NCBI RefSeq assembly: GCF_001457415.1 | Contig: NZ_LN881724.1 | Location: forward strand, 2,356,001 to 2,420,000 | DNA: 64,000 nucleotides | Direction of reading: 5' to 3' | Origin: Gorillibacterium timonense | Lineage (GTDB): Bacteria > Bacillota > Bacilli > Paenibacillales > NBRC-103111 | Shown here: in pieces, positions 33,218 to 42,084 of the stretch | Numbering within the stretch: the stretch's first letter is position 1 | How the letters are laid out: each line of letters opens with the position of its first letter | Program-made: the position numbers and the translations under genes | The notes under the pieces: generated by a model | Seen by the model: the letters and a program-made list of their open reading frames with translations, nothing else | Told to the model about the DNA's origin: nothing | Databases searched by the model: none

Positions 33218-34351
33218 TTACATCAGCGTTTCATAGCTGCCGACGAGCGCGATGTCATCCGAATCGGGACTGCCGACCTTCTGCCCGTCTTCGATCACGC
33301 AGCCCTCTCCGACGATCGCGCGGTAAATGGTGACGTTATCTCCTACTTTGGCGCCAGGCATCAGCACCGAGTCCTTGATCGTGCTGTTCCGACCGATGCG
33401 GACTCCGTACGAGATGACGGAATGCTCCACCTCGCCAAGCAGGACGCAACCTTCATTGACAATCGAGCTTTTCACCTTGGCCTCCGGCGAGATGAACTGA
33501 GGAGGCTGAACCGGGTTGACGGAATAGATCCGCCAATCGCGGTCGTTCAGGTTCATGTCCGGCTCGGTCTCGAGAAGGTCCATGCTGGCCTCCCACAAGC
33601 TCTTGATCGTGCCGACGTCCTTCCAATAGCCTTTAAACGGATAGGCTTGCAAATTCAACCCATCGCCCAGCATCGCCGGAATGACATCCTTCCCGAAGTC
33701 ATGAGAGGAACCTGCCTTCCGTGCATCCGCCTGTAAATAGTCCTTCAATACCTTCTTATTGAAAATATAGATCCCCATCGAAGCGAGATTGCTCCTCGGT
33801 TCCTTCGGTTTCTCGGCGAATTCCTCGATCCGATACTCATCATCCGTATTCATGATGCCGAAGCGGCTTGCTTCCTCCCACGGAACCGGGATGACGGCGA
33901 TGGTGACATCCGCCTGCTTTTTCTTGTGATAGGAGAGCATTTTGTCGTAATCCATCTTGTAGATGTGGTCGCCGGAGAGAACGAGGACATAGTCGGGGTC
34001 ATATTGATCGATGAATGAGAGGTTCTGATAGATGGCATTGGCCGTTCCGGAGTACCACGACCCGCCCTCCTGCCCGACGAAGGGAGGCAGCACCATCACT
34101 CCGCCCTCCTGGCGGTCCAGATCCCAGGGAGTTCCGATGCCCAGATAGGCATGAAGCACGAGATGCTGATATTGGGTGAGCACCCCGACGGTATCGATGC
34201 CGGAATTTGCGCAATTGCTAAGCGGAAAATCGATGATACGATACTTCCCGCCGAAGTGGACGGCTGGTTTTGCCAAGTTGCTGGTCAACGCTCCGAGCCG
34301 GGTTCCTTGACCTCCGGCCAACAGCATAGCCACGCATTCTTTTCTGCGCAT
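33218..34351 (-). CDS. glgC: Glucose-1-phosphate adenylyltransferase
   Basis: A 377-aa enzyme making ADP-glucose from glucose-1-phosphate and ATP. The signature LLAGGQGTRLGALT lies at the N-terminus, the substrate site near SGDHIYKMDY, FAEKPKEP in the middle, and beta-helix repeats at the C-terminus (SSIVNEGCVLLGEVEHSVI). ATG 34351 lies 18 bp after the glgB stop. It is the catalytic partner of GlgD. Confidence 0.95.
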   Translation of the reverse strand: MRRKECVAMLLAGGQGTRLGALTSNLAKPAVHFGGKYRIIDFPLSNCANSGIDTVGVLTQYQHLVLHAYLGIGTPWDLDRQEGGVMVLPPFVGQEGGSWYSGTANAIYQNLSFIDQYDPDYVLVLSGDHIYKMDYDKMLSYHKKKQADVTIAVIPVPWEEASRFGIMNTDDEYRIEEFAEKPKEPRSNLASMGIYIFNKKVLKDYLQADARKAGSSHDFGKDVIPAMLGDGLNLQAYPFKGYWKDVGTIKSLWEASMDLLETEPDMNLNDRDWRIYSVNPVQPPQFISPEAKVKSSIVNEGCVLLGEVEHSVISYGVRIGRNSTIKDSVLMPGAKVGDNVTIYRAIVGEGCVIEDGQKVGSPDSDDIALVGSYETLM

Positions 34352-34369
34352 GACGGATTCATCCCTTCG

Positions 34370-36562
34370 CTACAGTTTGGGGTCGGGCAGGCCGGGCGAT
34401 TTTCGGGTCGGGCGTCGGTTTCCGAGCAAACCGCCGGAAGGCCGTTTTCTGGCTAGGGAGGCGCCGCGTGGAGGGGGGGTAGCGTTCGATTCTTCGCTGT
34501 CTATTCTTGCTTCGCGCTCCGCTATATCCCTGTACCCGTCACTCTCTCCATTCCGGACTCCATCTCGGGCCTCCCCTACTTCGTCTCTTCCTTCATGTTC
34601 GGCTTCGTTCACAGCTTCCTCTTTGACACCCTTCTCGGCTTCATTCTCTGGACTTTTCTCTCGCACCGCTGTAGGTAGTCTCTTCAGAATCACGGTGCCG
34701 AGCGGCGGTACGGTGATCTCGGCGCTATGCTTTTTGCCATGAAACGGAGTAGCCTCAGCCAAGATGGGCCATGCATTGAGTTGACCGGAGCCGCCAAATT
34801 CGCGGTCATCCGTATTGAGCAGCTCGCGGTATTCTCCCTTAGCCGGCAGGCCGATCCGGTACTGATGATACGTAGCCGGGGTAAAGTTGATGACGACGAC
34901 CAGCTCCTCCTTGCGTTTCTTGCCGCGGCGGATAAAGGAAATGATGCTCTGCTCCGCATTGTCCGGATCAATCCATTCGAAGCCCTCGTACCGGTGATCG
35001 TCCTCCCAGAGCGCGTTCTCCTCGCGGTACAACGCGTTCAATCGCTTCGCGAAAGCATGGAAACGGCGGTGCATGTCGTAATCGAACAGGAGCCAATCGA
35101 GCTGGTCCCGGTCCTTCCATTCGATGAACTGGGCGAATTCCCCGCCCATAAACAGAAGCTTCTTGCCGGGGTGAGTCATCAGGTAAGCGAGAAGGGTGCG
35201 ATAGTTGGCGAATTTCTGCCAGTAATCTCCGGGCATCTTGTTCAGCAGCGAGCGCTTGCCATGAACCACCTCGTCATGCGAGAACGGCAGGATGAAGTTC
35301 TCGTTGAACGCATACATGATCGAGAAGGTGATCAGGTTGTGATGATGCTTCCGCTCGCCCGGTTCCTTCTGTATATACCGAAGAATATCATTCATCCAGC
35401 CCATGTTCCACTTGTAATTAAAGCCTAGTCCGCCGCTTGTGGTAGGTGCGGTTACGCCCGGACGATCCGAAGAATCCTCGGCGATCATGAGTGCTTCCGG
35501 ATAGTAGGCGAAGACGGCTTCATTGAGCTTTTTCAAGAAAGCGACGGCTTCCCGATTCTCAGAGCCTCCATCGGGATTATAGGTCCACATGGAGCGCGGT
35601 TTGTCGAAGTTGTAGCTCATCATGCTTGCCACTGCATCGACGCGAATGCCGTCAACATGGTACTCATCGAACCAGAAGAGCGCATTGGAGATGAGAAAGG
35701 ACAGCACCTCGGGCCGGCCAAAATCAAAGGATAACGTACCCCAGAGCGGTTTTTCGGCCCGTTTGGGATCTGCATATTCGTAGCAGGGGTCCCCGTCAAA
35801 CAGCCGGAGCCCGTGAGCATCCTTGCAAAAATGACCCGGAACCCAATCGAGGATGACACCGATTCCCGACTCGTGACAGCGGTTGACGAAGGCTTTGAAC
35901 TGCTCGGGAGTGCCATACCGGCTTGTCACCGCATAATACCCCGTCGTTTGATACCCCCAGGAGCCGTCGAAGGGGTGCTCGGCAAGCGGAAGCAATTCGA
36001 TATGCGTGTAACCCATCTCCACCACATAATTAACCAAGTGCTCGGCTAACTCTTCATATGTATAAAAATTTTCCGGCCCATAGAACTTCCAGGAGCCCAG
36101 ATGCACCTCATAGATGTTCATTGGCTTTCCGTAGATCGGCTTTCGTTTCTTAGCTTGCAGCCACTTCCGGTCGGTCCACTTGAAGGAGGTTCCGCTCATG
36201 ACGACGGATGCCGTATTCGGTCTCAGCTCGGAGCGGAAGGCGTAAGGATCGGCCTTCAGAAAGGTTTGACCGTGCCTGGAGACCATCTCATATTTATACA
36301 AGGAACCCGGCCCAATTCCCGGAAAAAAGCCGGACCAAAGACCATTGCCGCTAATCCGTTCCAATTCGTGTCCGGAAGCTTCCCAACCGTTGAAATCTCC
36401 GGCTGCCCTCACCGTGACGGCATGAGGCGCCCATACGGTGAAGCGAACTCCTTCTACGCCGTTCTCGCGACAGAGATGAGCGCCCAATTGCCGATAGCTT
36501 TGGTAAAGGCTCCCCTGGTGGAACAGATATTGATCATGCTCAGAGATAAGGGTAGATGTCAA
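34370..36562 (-). CDS. glgB: 1,4-alpha-glucan branching enzyme with unusual C-terminal tail
   Basis: A 730-aa GH13 enzyme: CBM48 (about 20-105; VRFTVWAPHAVTVRAAGDFNGWE) and catalytic barrel with DGIRVDAVASM (nucleophile Asp), LMIAEDSS (acid/base Glu) and SHDEVVHGK (stabilising Asp). It introduces alpha-1,6 branches into glycogen. The C-terminal beta domain ends near residue 630 (GTVILKRLP). About 100 extra residues follow: 60 Glu/Asp-rich, then 35 basic (ARKRPSG, NRRPTRKSPG); this tail is not normal for the family. Start TTG 36562 with AAGGAG nine bases upstream. First gene of the operon. Confidence 0.93.
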   Translation of the reverse strand: MTSTLISEHDQYLFHQGSLYQSYRQLGAHLCRENGVEGVRFTVWAPHAVTVRAAGDFNGWEASGHELERISGNGLWSGFFPGIGPGSLYKYEMVSRHGQTFLKADPYAFRSELRPNTASVVMSGTSFKWTDRKWLQAKKRKPIYGKPMNIYEVHLGSWKFYGPENFYTYEELAEHLVNYVVEMGYTHIELLPLAEHPFDGSWGYQTTGYYAVTSRYGTPEQFKAFVNRCHESGIGVILDWVPGHFCKDAHGLRLFDGDPCYEYADPKRAEKPLWGTLSFDFGRPEVLSFLISNALFWFDEYHVDGIRVDAVASMMSYNFDKPRSMWTYNPDGGSENREAVAFLKKLNEAVFAYYPEALMIAEDSSDRPGVTAPTTSGGLGFNYKWNMGWMNDILRYIQKEPGERKHHHNLITFSIMYAFNENFILPFSHDEVVHGKRSLLNKMPGDYWQKFANYRTLLAYLMTHPGKKLLFMGGEFAQFIEWKDRDQLDWLLFDYDMHRRFHAFAKRLNALYREENALWEDDHRYEGFEWIDPDNAEQSIISFIRRGKKRKEELVVVINFTPATYHQYRIGLPAKGEYRELLNTDDREFGGSGQLNAWPILAEATPFHGKKHSAEITVPPLGTVILKRLPTAVREKSPENEAEKGVKEEAVNEAEHEGRDEVGEARDGVRNGESDGYRDIAEREARIDSEESNATPPPRGASLARKRPSGGLLGNRRPTRKSPGLPDPKL

Positions 36563-36593
36563 AGGCGAACTCTCCTTCGGTCTTGTATCTCTA

Positions 36594-36622
36594 ATGATAG
36601 TAAACTTTGCGGTTCAATTCAA
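36594..36622 (-). promoter_or_regulatory. glg operon promoter
   Basis: Minus strand: -35 TTGAAT (36622-36617), 17-base spacer, -10 TATCAT (36599-36594), 31 bases before the glgB start. Nothing in the sequence identifies a sporulation sigma factor. Confidence 0.6.
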
Positions 36623-36695
36623 AACAGAAACGGGCGGTGGATATTCTCGCACTTGGTGTTGTAGAATAGGGAAGATATCGGAAAGGAAGGGAACC

Positions 36696-37559
36696 ATGCA
36701 GGTAGCGGAAAATTGGAAAGACTATGAATTGATGGACACAGGCGGCGGCGAGAAGCTGGAGCGCTGGGGAGGGTTTGTTTTGCGCCGGCCCGATCCGCAG
36801 ATCATCTGGCCTCTTACGAAGGAAACCGAAATTTGGACCAAGGTGAGCGCCCACTATCACCGCAGCTCTAGCGGCGGAGGTCAATGGGAAGAAAAGGTCA
36901 AGCTTCCCGAACGCTGGACGATCTCTTACAAGGAGCTCCGCTTTCATATCAAGCCGACGAGCTTCAAGCATACGGGACTGTTTCCCGAACAAGCGGCCAA
37001 CTGGGACTGGATGATGGACAAGATCCGTAGCGCTAACCGTCCCATCCGTGTGCTCAATCTGTTTGCGTATACGGGCGGCGCCACCGTCGCTTGCTCGGCC
37101 GCCGGAGCGGAGGTGGTTCATGTCGACGCTGCGAAAGGAATGGTTCAGTGGGCCAAGGAGAACGCGGCTCTGTCCGGGCTTGCGGAGCGGCCGATCCGTT
37201 ACATCACGGATGATGTGTTCAAATTCGTCGCCCGCGAGGAGCGCAGAGGCAGCAAATACGATGCGATCATCATGGACCCGCCTTCTTATGGACGCGGACC
37301 GAACGGCGAAATGTGGAAGCTGGAAACCGACCTCTACCGATTCGTGGAGAGCGCATCGCGGATTCTGAGCGACAATCCGCTCTTCTTCCTGATCAATTCG
37401 TACACCACCGGAATCTCGGCGACCGTCCTCACGAACATCCTCTCCCTTTCGCTCAAGGACCGCTTCGGCGGATCGCTGATGAGCGATGAAATCGGCCTGC
37501 CGATTACAGCGAGCGGCCTGAGGCTACCATGCGGGATTTTGGGCCGCTGGGAGGCTTGA
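36696..37559 (+). CDS. Class I SAM-dependent (rRNA-type) methyltransferase
   Basis: A 287-aa Rossmann-fold methyltransferase of the RlmI/RlmK-like Methyltrans_SAM group. SAM site VLNLFAYTGGATVACSAAGAEVVHVDAAKG (about 112-142), and catalytic MDPPSYGRG, the DPP(S/A)Y-type motif of RNA or base N/C-methyltransferases. An N-terminal region (about 1-100) replaces the PUA domain of RlmI. Start ATG 36696 with GGAAGG upstream. The gene is followed by an RluA-type pseudouridine synthase, so both probably modify rRNA. Target base unknown. Confidence 0.82.
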   Translation: MQVAENWKDYELMDTGGGEKLERWGGFVLRRPDPQIIWPLTKETEIWTKVSAHYHRSSSGGGQWEEKVKLPERWTISYKELRFHIKPTSFKHTGLFPEQAANWDWMMDKIRSANRPIRVLNLFAYTGGATVACSAAGAEVVHVDAAKGMVQWAKENAALSGLAERPIRYITDDVFKFVAREERRGSKYDAIIMDPPSYGRGPNGEMWKLETDLYRFVESASRILSDNPLFFLINSYTTGISATVLTNILSLSLKDRFGGSLMSDEIGLPITASGLRLPCGILGRWEA

Positions 37560-37564
37560 AGCCG

Positions 37565-38281
37565 ATGGCGCCAACCCAACCGAAATCGGCCATTCCGGTC
37601 CTCTATGAGGACAACCATGTCCTCGTCGTGGTCAAGCCGGTCAATATGCCGACTCAGGAGGACGAATCCGGAGACCGCGATCTCCTCACCGCCTTGAAGG
37701 ACGATCTGAAAGTCCGGCACAACAAGCCGGGCAACGTCTTTCTCGGCCTGGTGCATCGGCTCGACCGACCCGTTGGAGGCGCGATGGTCTTCGCGAAGAC
37801 GAGCAAGGCGGCCTCTCGGCTGGCGGATGCGGTCAGGACCCGAACCTTTGGCAAAAGCTATCTGGCCGTCGTCCACGGCAGCCCGAAGCACTCCGCCGGA
37901 AGGCTTGTCCACCATCTCCTCAAGGACAGCCGGACCAATACGGTCACGGCTGTTCCGGCGGGAACAGCCGGAGCCAAAGAAGCGATTCTCGATTACGAGG
38001 TGATCGGTCAAGCGGACGGCCTCACGCTGGTAAAGGTCATGCTCCTGACCGGCCGTTCGCATCAAATCCGCGTCCAGTTCGCTACCATCGGCTGCCCGCT
38101 CTACGGCGATCAGCGTTATGGTGCGGGAAGAAATAAAACGGGCCAACAGATCGCCCTCTGGTCCGTCTTGGTCTCCTTTGATCATCCGACCCGTGCAGAG
38201 CGGTTATCTTTTGAATCGTCACCACCAGCCGACTATCCGTGGACTCTGTGGACGGACCGGATGCCCACACCGCTTAAGTAA
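37565..38281 (+). CDS. RluA-family pseudouridine synthase
   Basis: 238 aa without an S4 domain. Catalytic Asp67 lies in HRLDRPVGG; other family blocks are LYEDNHVLVVVKPVNMPTQ near the N-terminus and LLTGRSHQIRVQFATIGCPLYGD. It isomerises uridine in rRNA or tRNA. Start ATG 37565 has GGGAGG ten bases upstream and sits six bases past the methyltransferase stop. ATG 37529 (GAGG five bases upstream) would add a 12-residue tail that overlaps the upstream gene and looks non-homologous. Confidence 0.85.
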   Translation: MAPTQPKSAIPVLYEDNHVLVVVKPVNMPTQEDESGDRDLLTALKDDLKVRHNKPGNVFLGLVHRLDRPVGGAMVFAKTSKAASRLADAVRTRTFGKSYLAVVHGSPKHSAGRLVHHLLKDSRTNTVTAVPAGTAGAKEAILDYEVIGQADGLTLVKVMLLTGRSHQIRVQFATIGCPLYGDQRYGAGRNKTGQQIALWSVLVSFDHPTRAERLSFESSPPADYPWTLWTDRMPTPLK

Positions 38282-38306
38282 GTTTTCTTCATCCCGTCAA
38301 CTTTTG

Positions 38307-38360
38307 CTTGCGGCAGAACGACTCTGGTATCCCAAATCATACCGTATCGGCTGCCGCAAG
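38307..38360. terminator. Hairpin between convergent genes
   Basis: CTTGCGGCAG (38307-38316) pairs with CTGCCGCAAG (38351-38360), inner GGTAT/ATACC. It lies between the pseudouridine synthase and the BlaR1-like gene. It lacks a strong U tract on the plus side; on the minus side it is followed by CAAAAGTT. Confidence 0.55.
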
Positions 38361-38379
38361 TCCATTCATTCAATCCTCT

Positions 38380-40635
38380 CTAGTGGCCAAAGCCAACGAT
38401 CTTCCACCCGGTTTGAGGAGATTCATAGACCATGCTGCAATCCCATGACTGCTCTCCGCTGAAGACGGACAACAAATTCTTATACTGAAGGTTCACGGTT
38501 ACCCTGTAGGTTATCCCGTTGTTATCGCGTTCGTCAATCGGTTCAACCTTGGACAGCTTTGCTAGCTTTAAGTTATCAAAACTTGATTTCGATTGAGGAT
38601 CGGAATCCGTTAAAGGCAATGCGACCCGCTCGTTATATAAATTCTCATTTTGCATATTTGCTGTCAAATTCTCCAACAGGGTTTTCTTCGAGATACAAGC
38701 TCCAGCCATCTCAGCATCTTTATTTTCCAGCGCCGTGAAATATTCCTCGATCACCTGTTCCGGTTTTAGCTTGGCCAGCCTCTCTTCCATTCCGTCCGCT
38801 TTCACCCTGTCTGCCATCCACTCATTTACCGTTCGGCCCGTTACCTTTTCGAAGCGATTTCCCTTCAAGCTGATCGCATTAAACGCGCTATGCCGTCCGG
38901 CGCTGATATACGCGCCTATGATTTTACCGCCTTTTCTCAGTACAATGCCTCTGCTGTCCTTGATCGGATTAAATTCCTGCGGCATTCTCTCATGGATTCG
39001 GTAAATCTCTACCCTAACGTCTGAGGTATTCGAGTATTCGCTCATGTCCAGGCCAATATCCTTCGAAAGCTCATTGTTATAGGCGAAATAATACGCATTT
39101 GGCTGAAAGGAGGAGAGGACGTTGATATCGCTCAGCTTGCTGGTGATCGCGTTTATCCGGTAATCGAGCGTCCATCCATAGGACTTGAACAGCGCGACGG
39201 CGTCCGGGTTATCGATTGGTAAGGTTATGTGTGAGTTCTCCAAAAATGAATCAATATAACGCGCAAAATCGGTATCTGTTTCGTAAAGACCGCCGTCTTT
39301 TACAAGATAAGCTTTATCATACAGCGTATCGTAGTAAAGCTTACAGCTATAGCCTCCATGATCATTAGCTAATTTTACCGCATACTGATTGGTATAATAG
39401 TTGTTCAGGTCTTTTTCTTCCGTTGGCGTTTGGCTGGTTTTCAGTATTGTGTCTATGTATGCGATTGTTCTGGGATCCGTTGTACTAAATCCGGTTGTCG
39501 CTTTAAATCCGATCATCTCGGAAAGAAATTCAATACTCACACTCGAATACATCGTTTGATTAGACGCTTCCGGTGTACTTGTAGGACTGTCTGAGTTTGC
39601 GCTTTGCTCGGCTGATGGGGTTTGATTGGCTGGAGTTTGGTCTGTGGACGGGGTTTGCGTGGCGCCTTGATTGGGCATGCTGCCGGGCGTCTCTTCCCTC
39701 TGCTTGCTAACGACAAGAGAAAGACTGACCGCAGCAACGAGCACAACCGATACTACACTTACCCAAAACGCGGGCTTTTTGTATTGCAAAACATTCTTCA
39801 CCCTCTTCTTAACTCCCGTTTCGCCAAAAGCGAGGGGGCTGAGCAGCCCGCTTTTTTTAACCGACAGCGCAAGAAGAGAATGGGAATAACGGCCTCGGAT
39901 ATCCTCGTCATACCGCTTCATGACACTCTCGTCTGCCGATAACTCCATATCCCTTGCCATAAGGGCATATGAAATCCAGACAAGGGGATTGAACCAATGG
40001 AAGCAGGCGACCAGGAAAGCAATCGGCTTAATCAGATAGTCAAAGCGCTTGATATGCGTCCGCTCATGCTCGATCACGTATTCCAGCTCTTGTTCCCCAA
40101 GCCCTGTGGGGATATAGATCTTGGGTCGGATCAATCCCAGCACGAACGGCGTTTGGATAAGATCGGTTTCATAGATATTGTCATGAACGCGGATTGCGGT
40201 CATAACCCGCTTTTTTATATGCAGATAGCTGGTCATTCCATAGATCAGAAGCGCGAGAAAACCCGCCAGCCAAAGATAACTCCCGATCTCCAGCGCGATT
40301 TGAATTGGATTGACGCTCTTTGAGGGACTCGCAGGGGGCAAAGACCTTTCAATCGCAGTATTTACGGCCTGATCAACAACGGGCAATCCGCTTTGGATAG
40401 ATGGACTCTCCGAATAAACGATGTTATGCGGGATGGCCTGCGGCTGCACGGGAACGGCACTCACAGGCAACTGGAATGTAAACGGGCAAACGAGCCGGAA
40501 GAGGACAACAGCCCACAGAACATAGGAGTAGATCTTCGGAGCTTTTCTCAGGGGCAATCGAATCAGCATGACGATCAGCGCGACGAAGCTGGCGCTCAGG
40601 CTCATGTTCAAGAGTTCGATAAAAAAGCCCCTCAT
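38380..40635 (-). CDS. BlaR1/MecR1-type M56 metallopeptidase with DUF4829-like C-terminus
   Basis: A 751-aa protein. Four N-terminal membrane helices (about 8-26, 36-54, 115-137 and one after the protease near 290-310) enclose the zinc protease with HERTH (190-194) and a downstream ELSADE. The C-terminal extracellular part is not a beta-lactam sensor (no SxxK/KTG module). It is a Thr/Pro/Ser linker, an unknown domain (about 365-600), and a C-terminal NTF2-like DUF4829 block (PEQVIEEYFTALENKDAE... to WKIVGFGH). On sensing an unknown signal it should cleave the BlaI-type repressor encoded four bases upstream (ATGA overlap). Confidence 0.85.
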   Translation of the reverse strand: MRGFFIELLNMSLSASFVALIVMLIRLPLRKAPKIYSYVLWAVVLFRLVCPFTFQLPVSAVPVQPQAIPHNIVYSESPSIQSGLPVVDQAVNTAIERSLPPASPSKSVNPIQIALEIGSYLWLAGFLALLIYGMTSYLHIKKRVMTAIRVHDNIYETDLIQTPFVLGLIRPKIYIPTGLGEQELEYVIEHERTHIKRFDYLIKPIAFLVACFHWFNPLVWISYALMARDMELSADESVMKRYDEDIRGRYSHSLLALSVKKSGLLSPLAFGETGVKKRVKNVLQYKKPAFWVSVVSVVLVAAVSLSLVVSKQREETPGSMPNQGATQTPSTDQTPANQTPSAEQSANSDSPTSTPEASNQTMYSSVSIEFLSEMIGFKATTGFSTTDPRTIAYIDTILKTSQTPTEEKDLNNYYTNQYAVKLANDHGGYSCKLYYDTLYDKAYLVKDGGLYETDTDFARYIDSFLENSHITLPIDNPDAVALFKSYGWTLDYRINAITSKLSDINVLSSFQPNAYYFAYNNELSKDIGLDMSEYSNTSDVRVEIYRIHERMPQEFNPIKDSRGIVLRKGGKIIGAYISAGRHSAFNAISLKGNRFEKVTGRTVNEWMADRVKADGMEERLAKLKPEQVIEEYFTALENKDAEMAGACISKKTLLENLTANMQNENLYNERVALPLTDSDPQSKSSFDNLKLAKLSKVEPIDERDNNGITYRVTVNLQYKNLLSVFSGEQSWDCSMVYESPQTGWKIVGFGH

Positions 40636-40991
40636 TTCGTCGCCTCCTCAATCATTTTCTTGATTTGTTCAGCCTCGTCCTGGGTGATTTTCTTATCCTG
40701 CAAAAAGGCGGCGACGAAGCTGGGCAGAGAGTTGTCAAAGGTCTTTTCCAGCACTTGCTCGCTCTCAAATTTCTGTACCTGTTTGCGTTTGACGAGGGCT
40801 GTTACAAACGCGTTTTCGTTTTTTAACACGCCTCGCTCTGACAGTCGCTTGATCACCGAATAGGTCGTGGATTTCTTCCACCCAAATTCGCCCTGACACA
40901 GCTTAACAAGCTCCGTCGAGTTGACCGGCTCTTTTTCCCAGACCAAGCACATGAAGCGGTATTCGGCGTCAAATATTTTCAATTGTTCCAT
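40632..40991 (-). CDS. BlaI/MecI-type repressor
   Basis: A 119-aa Penicillinase_R family protein with an N-terminal winged helix (EYRFMCLVWEKEPVNSTELVKLCQGEFGWKKSTTYSVIKRL) and a C-terminal dimerisation helix region. TFDNSLPSFVAAF contains the Asn-x-Leu/Phe neighbourhood where BlaI and MecI are cut. Start ATG 40991 with AGGAGG upstream. It overlaps the BlaR1-like gene and is preceded by two large palindromic operators, so it represses its own operon. No beta-lactamase gene is nearby; the regulated target may be the sensor itself or genes elsewhere. Confidence 0.88.
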   Translation of the reverse strand: MEQLKIFDAEYRFMCLVWEKEPVNSTELVKLCQGEFGWKKSTTYSVIKRLSERGVLKNENAFVTALVKRKQVQKFESEQVLEKTFDNSLPSFVAAFLQDKKITQDEAEQIKKMIEEATK

Positions 40992-41009
40992 TTGAAATCC
41001 TCCTGTAAA

Positions 41010-41050
41010 GTCGAATGCGTTAGACCTATTATGAGTCTAACGCATTCGAC
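41010..41050 (-). promoter_or_regulatory. Double BlaI-type operator
   Basis: GTCGAATGCGTTAGAC (41010-41025) and GTCTAACGCATTCGAC (41035-41050) are perfect inverted copies, 16 bp each, separated by CTATTATGA. Each arm is itself a near-palindrome (GTCtAA...TTcGAC), so two repressor dimers could bind. CATAAT in the spacer on the minus strand is a -10 candidate. Confidence 0.75.
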
Positions 41051-41102
41051 CTGCACATATCAAGAGAATTTTTCCAAAAACCTTCTTATGCTTATAGCTG
41101 AA

Positions 41103-41144
41103 AACGCCTCAAATCCAATTGACTCCTTTTGGATTTGAGGCGTT
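41103..41144 (-). terminator. Terminator of the MarR gene
   Basis: Perfect 14-bp stem AACGCCTCAAATCC (41103-41116) with GGATTTGAGGCGTT (41131-41144), then TTTTC on the minus strand. Confidence 0.88.
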
Positions 41145-41204
41145 CTCTTTCCCTATAGTTGGAATCTTGAAGATCGAAAGGTCTAGGCCAGCCCTCTTCA
41201 ACGT

Positions 41205-41275
41205 CCTATCTCTTCCTTGGGTATTCTTCCCTGGGCATTCTTCTTCCCTTGGGCTTTCCTCTTCCCTTGGCCTTA
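41205..41275. repeat. Short imperfect tandem repeat behind the MarR gene
   Basis: About four copies of an 11-18-base unit built on CCAAGGGAAGA (minus strand). In the MarR frame it encodes a basic tail after the stop codon. Confidence 0.5.
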
Positions 41276-41298
41276 CTCTTCTGTCGTAAGTAACCTTG

Positions 41299-41703
41299 CT
41301 AATTTGCCACTTTCCCAAGCAGATAGACGAGCAGCTGTTGATTGTGGCTGGAGATATTTCCCAGGTGAGCTTCGACATACCGCTTGCGCACATCGATGCC
41401 GCGGTCACATTCGGATTTTCCCTTGTCGGTAACCGTGATCCAGACCAGCCGACGGTCCTTCTCATCTCGTTCCCGCTGGATGAGGCTGCCCTTCTCCATC
41501 CGGTCGAGCAGCGTCGTGACGGCAGCCGGAGTCGTCTCCAGAATCTCGACGAGATCGGACGGCTTCATTCGGTTCTCGGCGCCAAGCAGAAGCTCCAGCA
41601 CCTGAAGCTGTCCCTCGGTCAGCGGCGCCAATTCGTCTTCCAAATGCTGTTTCATATCCTTGGACAGCTTGTGCCACAGGCGGATAAAATCGGCAGAATA
41701 CAA
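41299..41703 (-). CDS. MarR family regulator
   Basis: 134 aa with a winged helix (MKPSDLVEILETTPAAVTTLLDRMEKGSLIQRERDEKDRRLVWITVT) and flanking dimerisation helices. Start TTG 41703 with GGAGAGG six bases upstream. It forms a single-gene unit. Target not evident: nearest upstream genes are a 57-aa protein and parC. After the TAG stop the frame stays open for 30 more codons encoding a Lys/Arg-rich stretch (KSKAKGRGKPKGRR). Confidence 0.82.
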   Translation of the reverse strand: MYSADFIRLWHKLSKDMKQHLEDELAPLTEGQLQVLELLLGAENRMKPSDLVEILETTPAAVTTLLDRMEKGSLIQRERDEKDRRLVWITVTDKGKSECDRGIDVRKRYVEAHLGNISSHNQQLLVYLLGKVAN

Positions 41704-41910
41704 ATCAAACCTCTCCTCTATTCAGCCTGTTTTGCCGGATTCTTGCGGGTTACCCGTATTATAGCACCCGTTTCCCGCACATAAAAGGTTAATCAGATTA
41801 ATATTTTAATTCATTAATCGATAAGTTTCGCCATCCCCCATTCGTCACCATAGGCGACAATTCGCATATACTAGCACCGTTAGCGTGCACATCCCGAAGG
41901 AGGCAAAACG

Positions 41911-42084
41911 ATGGGACAACATGTCGGTTCGGAGCTGCTTCGTCTGGCGATAAAAGAGGGGCTTGTAGAAAACGACCCAAGCTGGAAAGATTCTCTTGAG
42001 GAACCATTGCCGGCCTGGGTCGTTCTGGATATCGCCTTAAAGCTATTGGAGCGGATTGATCCGCCGTCGGAAACTTATGATTGA
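41911..42084 (+). CDS. Small protein (57 aa), function unknown
   Basis: ATG 41911 follows AAGGAGG at ideal spacing; the frame runs 57 codons to TGA at 42082, overlapping the 3' end of parC on the other strand by 10 bases. The product (MGQHVGSELLRLAIKEG... ending PPSETYD) is helical and mildly acidic, with DPSWKDSLEEPLPAWVVLDIALKLLERI. No membrane segment or cysteine. A TATACT -10-like hexamer precedes it. Looks like a real small gene; not recognised. Confidence 0.6.
   Translation: MGQHVGSELLRLAIKEGLVENDPSWKDSLEEPLPAWVVLDIALKLLERIDPPSETYD

Noticed and set aside
41109..41465. A 118-codon frame at the 3' end of the MarR gene
   Set aside because: Out of frame with MarR, spans the terminator, and consists of repeat-derived charged residues.
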